From: Lentisphaerae bacterium GWF2_50_93
Lineage (GTDB): Bacteria; Verrucomicrobiota; Lentisphaeria; Victivallales; GWF2-50-93
Direction of reading: 5' to 3'
Assembly (NCBI GenBank): GCA_001804815.1
Contig: MHBI01000041.1
Span: 1 to 36,219 of the forward strand
DNA: 36,219 bases
Below the pieces are notes generated by a model that made no database searches, was not told where the DNA came from, and saw only the letters and a list, made by a program, of their open reading frames with translations. The first letter of the stretch is position 1; the number at the start of each line of letters is the position of its first letter. Of this stretch, positions 32,902 to 36,219 are shown one piece after another. The translations under genes and the position numbers were made by a program.

Positions 32902-32970
32902 ACCGACCAAGTATGACGGTTTCGCCGAAACCGTCCCGAGGCGTTTTCATCGAAAACGCCATACTTCGGT
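32902..32970. repeat. Cloverleaf-like three-way-junction repeat
   Basis: The outer stem AAGTAT (32909-32914)/ATACTT (32961-32966) is extended by ACCG (32902)/CGGT (32967). It encloses GACGGTTTCG-c-CGAAACCGTC (32915-32935) and GGCGTTTTC-atc-GAAAACGCC (32940-32960), with a 4-nt linker. It lies between the divergent U32 gene and the gene at 33099. Confidence 0.88.
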
Positions 32971-33098
32971 AAAAAGTGATATCAGCCCAAGTAGGACTGA
33001 CACCTTGCAAGTGCGGCTGGAAAGGAAAATACTTGTCTAATAACTGTTTGAAAAGCTTTTAAATGAACGTAGAGTAACAATTTATTTTATGGAGGAAT

Positions 33099-34085
33099 AT
33101 GGAAGAAGACAGGAACCAACAGGCACGACAGGGGGACAGGAAGCTTTCACCGGCTGACATCTCTCCTTTCGTAAAATCTCTCTGCCTGACCTATTCCCAG
33201 CTTGCGTATTACCCTGAAACCCATCCTGTGACCGTGAACCAGATGAAGGGCGCCTGGGGCGAACTTCAGAAGGTCTTCGGCATGGTTGGCGATCTCACCC
33301 TTTCAATAGCCGACAGTAAAATCCTGTTCATTGGACAGTCAGTCGAAGAGAAGAATACCGCTGTCGTCAAGTTCTCCAGATACTTCGAATCCATCCAGGT
33401 AGGCAGCATAAAATTCAAGAAGTCGCTGGACTATGAGGAGTTCGCCTCCTTCTTCAGTTTGTTCTGCAAGGATCCGCAGACGATAAAGGATGCAGGCGGA
33501 ATCGACGCCCTCGTCAAATCAAAAAAGATCACCGGCATCTCCTTCAATACTACGGTTTATAAGGTTATCACCGAGGACGAGAAGATCATAGGCAAGGCTG
33601 AAAAGGTCGGCGGCGAGGCGAAACCACGCAAACCCAGGACCAAGACCCTCCAGCCGATCGCCGAACGCATCCAGCAGAAGCTGGATTCCGAATTCAAGGA
33701 CATACATGACAAGGACAGGACCAGGCTTGTCGAATACCTCAACAATGTATATGTCAGGGAAATCAAGAAGATCGAGGAGAAGAACGAGGATCTTGCCGAT
33801 GAGATTTCCGAAATCAGGGAAGTGATCCAGAATATCGAGGAGGTCTTCGACGAGACCAACCTCGGATTCATCCTGATCGACAGGAAACAGAAAGTCTGCT
33901 TCGTCGAGCACGGCCACAAGATCCCCTTCGACCTTATGCTGAACGAGCCTCTGCCTGAACCGCTTGTCGAACAGCTGTCTGGATTCAAGGACACTGAACC
34001 GTTCAAGATCGATGATGTCAATATCATGCAGGTCACCAGAGACCCCCGCAAACGCATCAAGGCCATCCTCTTCCAGTACGAATAA
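33099..34085 (+). CDS. Unknown cytoplasmic protein with coiled coil and PAS-like C-terminus
   Basis: The 328-aa protein is not recognised. The N-terminal domain (about 20-160; SQLAYYPETHPVTVNQM, SIADSKILFIGQSVEEKN, KKSLDYEEFASFFSLF) resembles an uncharacterised helical region that I associate with HD-GYP or HEAT proteins in other bacteria. A Lys/Arg-rich linker (about 170-185) leads to a coiled coil (190-255, many E/K/I heptads). The last 70 residues (NLGFILIDRKQKVCFVEHG) look PAS-like. There is no signal peptide or membrane segment. GGAGG stands 3 bases before the ATG. A sensory or scaffold role is only a guess. Confidence 0.8.
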   Translation: MEEDRNQQARQGDRKLSPADISPFVKSLCLTYSQLAYYPETHPVTVNQMKGAWGELQKVFGMVGDLTLSIADSKILFIGQSVEEKNTAVVKFSRYFESIQVGSIKFKKSLDYEEFASFFSLFCKDPQTIKDAGGIDALVKSKKITGISFNTTVYKVITEDEKIIGKAEKVGGEAKPRKPRTKTLQPIAERIQQKLDSEFKDIHDKDRTRLVEYLNNVYVREIKKIEEKNEDLADEISEIREVIQNIEEVFDETNLGFILIDRKQKVCFVEHGHKIPFDLMLNEPLPEPLVEQLSGFKDTEPFKIDDVNIMQVTRDPRKRIKAILFQYE

Positions 34086-34340
34086 TCTTTACGCCCCCAT
34101 TGATTCCTGTGTCTTCCTTGATGTAGCGTCGTCTAGTGGAACGCCCCGAGGCGCTATGCGCTCGGGGCAATTGTCTTATGAATGTGATACAGGCGTCCCG
34201 CCTGTAATTGTCTTGTGATGTAGCGTTGCCCGTCGTCTTCTTCCCCAGGATCGCTGGCATCCTCCTAAGCTAAAACTACGGTGGACAGTCCTTACCGGCA
34301 TCAGTAACACAGACATTCCTGTCTGTGGAAAACGGGGCAT
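34086..34340. other. Hairpin-rich gap left of the mobile element
   Basis: No gene. Hairpins: GCCCCGAG/CTCGGGGC with an inner CGC/GCG stem (34143-34168), ACAGGCG-tcc-CGCCTGT (34189-34205), and CACAGACA-ttcc-TGTCTGTG (34308-34327). AATTGTCTT follows each of the first two. GATGTAGCGT occurs at 34120 and 34217. Confidence 0.8.
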
Positions 34341-34919
34341 TGGTGCCATTCCAGCTAATTAATAGAATAATAATGAATAACATCTATGATATATAGTCAT
34401 TTATAAAGTTTTAATGAATAATATATGGATAAATCATGAGCAGGATTCCTAGAAAGAGGCTTGGCAGGGGCGCTACAGGAGCATCATCGTGCAGAAGGAA
34501 GGATACCTGGGGCGGCTTGGCAGATACATTGAGAGAAACCCAGTGAGGGCGGAGATCGTAAAGCGCCCGTGGGATTACAGGTGGTCAAGCGCAGCAGCCT
34601 ATTCAGGCTTCAACGACAAAGATCCGCTTGTCGTAGTTTCAGATCATCCGTTCCGTAAGAGTATGGCGGATACCGAGCCCTTGCGATGTGAAGGCTACAT
34701 GCGGTATCTGCTAAGCGAGAAGGAAACTGCAGATGACATGGAGATTTTCTCTTCTGGCAGGAAGTCCACTTTCATAGGGGATGATTCATTCCGCAGTTCG
34801 CTGATTCAATTGAAAGGGCGCATCTCAGCCAGAAAGAAAGGCAAGCCTTCAAAGACTTAATTACTATATATTATCATTGTATTTATCTATTATTCAATAT
34901 TTTATCTGGAATGGCACCA
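34341..34919. mobile_element. 579-bp element with 61-bp imperfect terminal inverted repeats and a RAYT remnant
   Basis: The ends 34341-34401 and 34859-34919 are inverted copies: the outer 14 bp (TGGTGCCATTCCAG) are identical and 46 of 61 positions match without gaps, including a nearly identical inner block (TGATATATAGTCATT versus TAATATATAGTAATT) at the same distance from each end. The inside carries a decayed REP-associated transposase. The right end sits in an hsdS gene and supplies that gene's last codons. No target duplication is evident, and the sequence left of the element is not hsdS, so a deletion may have followed insertion. Confidence 0.7.
34437..34860 (+). pseudogene. Remnant of a REP-associated tyrosine transposase (RAYT, Y1 family)
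   Basis: From 34453 one frame reads KEAWQGRYRSIIVQKEGYL and then RYIERNPVRAEIVKRPWDYRWSSAAAY, the hallmark C-terminal region of RAYT transposases. It continues to a TAA at 34858. A TAG at 34450 stops this frame upstream. In another frame, ATG at 34437 gives MSRIPRK, like a RAYT N-terminus. The HUH and tyrosine catalytic parts between them are absent, so this looks like an internal deletion. A 123-codon reading frame from a GTG at 34489 remains open but cannot be an active transposase. Confidence 0.82.
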
Positions 34920-35443
34920 TTAAAAGTACTTACGATTGGCGGCGGATCAAACTCCCTGTCCACAATTGAGATGTTAAGAAGATACGGCCTTACGGTCGAA
35001 TAAATGACGGTTCCAGCATTTACGATCTTACGTGCTCGGGATGGCGCATCTTGTGAGCTTAATACTTGGACTCCGTCACCGATTCGCCCCCGTTCCTTGT
35101 CGATTGCAGAAACATCGATATAGGTGAAAGACTTGTCAGGAGTCTTCTGTCCAAGGTCGCTGGAAACACTTCTGAGTGTTGTCCAGCGCCAGCCTTTCGG
35201 AATAGGATATGGAACATCTTCAGGCTCAGCAATCTGATTTAGCCCTGTACCTGCTGGCTCATCTCTAGTATCTTGCGGAACAAGTTTCCCCCTGAATGCA
35301 AGATGTAGGATGAGTTCGCGAATTTTCTGGACACCGTTGGGTGCTTCGGCGAGGAGATCGAAGTTGTCCATTAATGTGTTGAAGTTCAATGTTTCATGGG
35401 CCTCATGGGCCTTATCATGGGCCTTGCTGTACTCTTTAATCAT
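34883..35443 (-). pseudogene. hsdS: Truncated type I restriction specificity subunit HsdS
   Basis: The first 173 or so residues are HsdS: NFDLLAEAPNGVQKIRELIL, LAFRGKLVPQD, YPIPKGWRWTTLRSV, and STVRPYLLNISIVDREFDPPPIVST at the start of a target-recognition domain. After that the reading frame runs into the inverted repeat of the mobile element and ends FNGAIPDKILNNR. The rest of the first recognition domain, the spacer helix and the second domain are gone (family length is usually about 400 aa or more). Its ATG overlaps the upstream stop (ATGA), so it was part of an operon. It is almost certainly non-functional. Confidence 0.88.
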
Positions 35444-36129
35444 TGATTGGCTCCTTTGAGAAGGGCACGGCCTTTTTCCGTAATACGGTATTTTTGGAGG
35501 CGGCTGGTCGGCTTGCTGGGAATAGTGCGTTCGAGGATTCCCTGCTCCAGCAAAGGCAAGATATGGCGTTTGTAATTCAGGTAGGCATCTGATAGACCGG
35601 CGGCATCCAGCAGTTCATGCTTGGTTTGTGGCGTTGTTGCGACAACCCTGAGAATTGAGAGAACTTGCTCACTGACTTGCTCACTGACTTGCTCACTGAC
35701 TTGCTCACTGACTTGCTCACCGACTTGTGCGGTATCTTGTTCGGTGACTTGTGCGGTAGCTTGGTGCCGACTTAGTGCCGACTTGGTGCCATCTTGTCCG
35801 TTCACTTGCGGGGTGACCTGCGGGGTGACTTGCGGGGCAGGTCTACGCAAGGTGACCACCCATTGGCCTCCATCCTGCCTGAAATCAGGTTCGGGAAGTC
35901 CGGCTTCACGGCATAATCCAATCATATCTAGGGTGCCGCTTCCTGCCTTTTCGATGTAGTGTGCCAGGAAGAGAGGATCAGCCAGCAAGGGATTGCGCGG
36001 AATCGAAGGATGCGGATGTCTTAGCTTTTCCGGTGTCAAGGTCGGCGGCAGATGTCCCGGATTCCAGATTTCCAGGCGGTCGGAAAAAAGCATCACCTGG
36101 ACACTGGCGTTGCTGGAGTAGTCCCTGTG
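35440..36129 (-). pseudogene. C-terminal part of a RecG-like/AlbA-type ATP-binding protein (HATPase_c_4), 5'-truncated
   Basis: The conserved region HRDYSSNASVQVMLFSDRLEIWNPG, LAHYIEKAGSGTLDMI and CREAGLPEPDF is typical of the RecG-like ATP-binding proteins often found beside type I restriction genes. A run of QV repeats follows (TPQV, then SEQV), and a winged helix ends the protein (QTKHELLDAAGLSDAYL..., LQKYRITEKGRALL). The frame is closed by TAA (36130-36132) directly before HRDY, and the sequence to the window edge (36133-36219) does not continue the family. A start at the ATG at 36096 would leave only the C-terminal 218 residues. The gene looks broken, though the edge limits this view. 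Confidence 0.75.
35664..35840. repeat. 12-bp in-frame tandem repeats encoding xxQV units
   Basis: Five copies of CTTGCTCACTGA (35664-35723, the last with one change), degenerate units between, and three copies of a CTTGCGGGGTGA-like unit (35805-35840). Being 4 codons long, copies can be gained or lost without a frameshift. They encode the linker between the ATPase-related part and the winged helix. Confidence 0.95.
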
Positions 36130-36219
36130 TTATGCCAAGGATAATATTATGCAAAGTAACTGTTAAAATAATCTGATTATCAGCACAATTCCCTGCCTTT
36201 TGCTTTACATAAGCAATGT

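Noticed and set aside
32809..32910. Longer N-terminus of the U32 protein from a TTG
   Set aside because: It begins inside the three-way-junction repeat and precedes the conserved family start.
32902..32970. tRNA-like cloverleaf
   Set aside because: Only two inner hairpins, no anticodon arm, T-loop or acceptor end; it is a repeat element, not a tRNA.

Overview
The window looks like a chromosome piece from a PVC-type bacterium, most likely Lentisphaerota. The main reasons are a prepilin-like protein with two FTLIEL motifs, secreted (or likely secreted) glycoside hydrolases each next to its own LacI- or GntR-type regulator, a URO-D-like protein in a sugar-related neighbourhood, and an LptD homologue showing a Gram-negative outer membrane. 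This taxonomic call is inference from gene content. No rRNA, tRNA, CRISPR array or replication origin was seen.

Layout. 1-4950: a secreted clan-A-type glycoside hydrolase (minus strand) diverges from a LacI regulator, with a perfect LacI-type operator palindrome between them. 5149-6769: a parvulin-type peptidyl-prolyl isomerase and a YceH/DUF480 protein. 6770-7183: non-coding, with an 11-copy heptamer array. 7184-9070: an Uup-like ABC-F ATPase. 9071-9425: a hairpin-rich non-coding stretch. 9426-12829 (minus): prepilin-like protein, URO-D-like protein and a six-hairpin-glycosidase-like protein. 13176-23086 (plus): a GntR/LacI chimeric regulator followed by a carbohydrate locus: a very large GH2-like protein, a polysaccharide-deacetylase-like protein, a GH16 laminarinase and an AGE-like alpha/alpha-barrel protein. 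23198-26862 (minus): exbB-exbD-TPR operon. 26995-27561: PmtA-like methyltransferase. 27580-32808 (minus): peptidase-U32-family protein, LptD and phosphofructokinase. 33099-34085: coiled-coil protein of unknown function. 34341-34919: an insertion with 61-bp inverted ends carrying a decayed REP-associated transposase (RAYT). It cuts off an hsdS gene, which lies next to a truncated RecG-like ATP-binding protein.

The most unusual signal is non-coding. Nearly every gene gap carries short, near-perfect hairpins. Several are arranged as an outer stem around two inner hairpins (a three-way junction). The stem sequences differ from copy to copy but stay complementary, which is the pattern expected of covariation. 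Some of these repeats supply the TAG stop codon of the adjacent gene. A RAYT remnant in the same window offers a possible, untested source for their spread.

The carbohydrate genes together suggest a beta-glucan or related polysaccharide degradation programme with local transcription control and no SusCD-type transporter in view.
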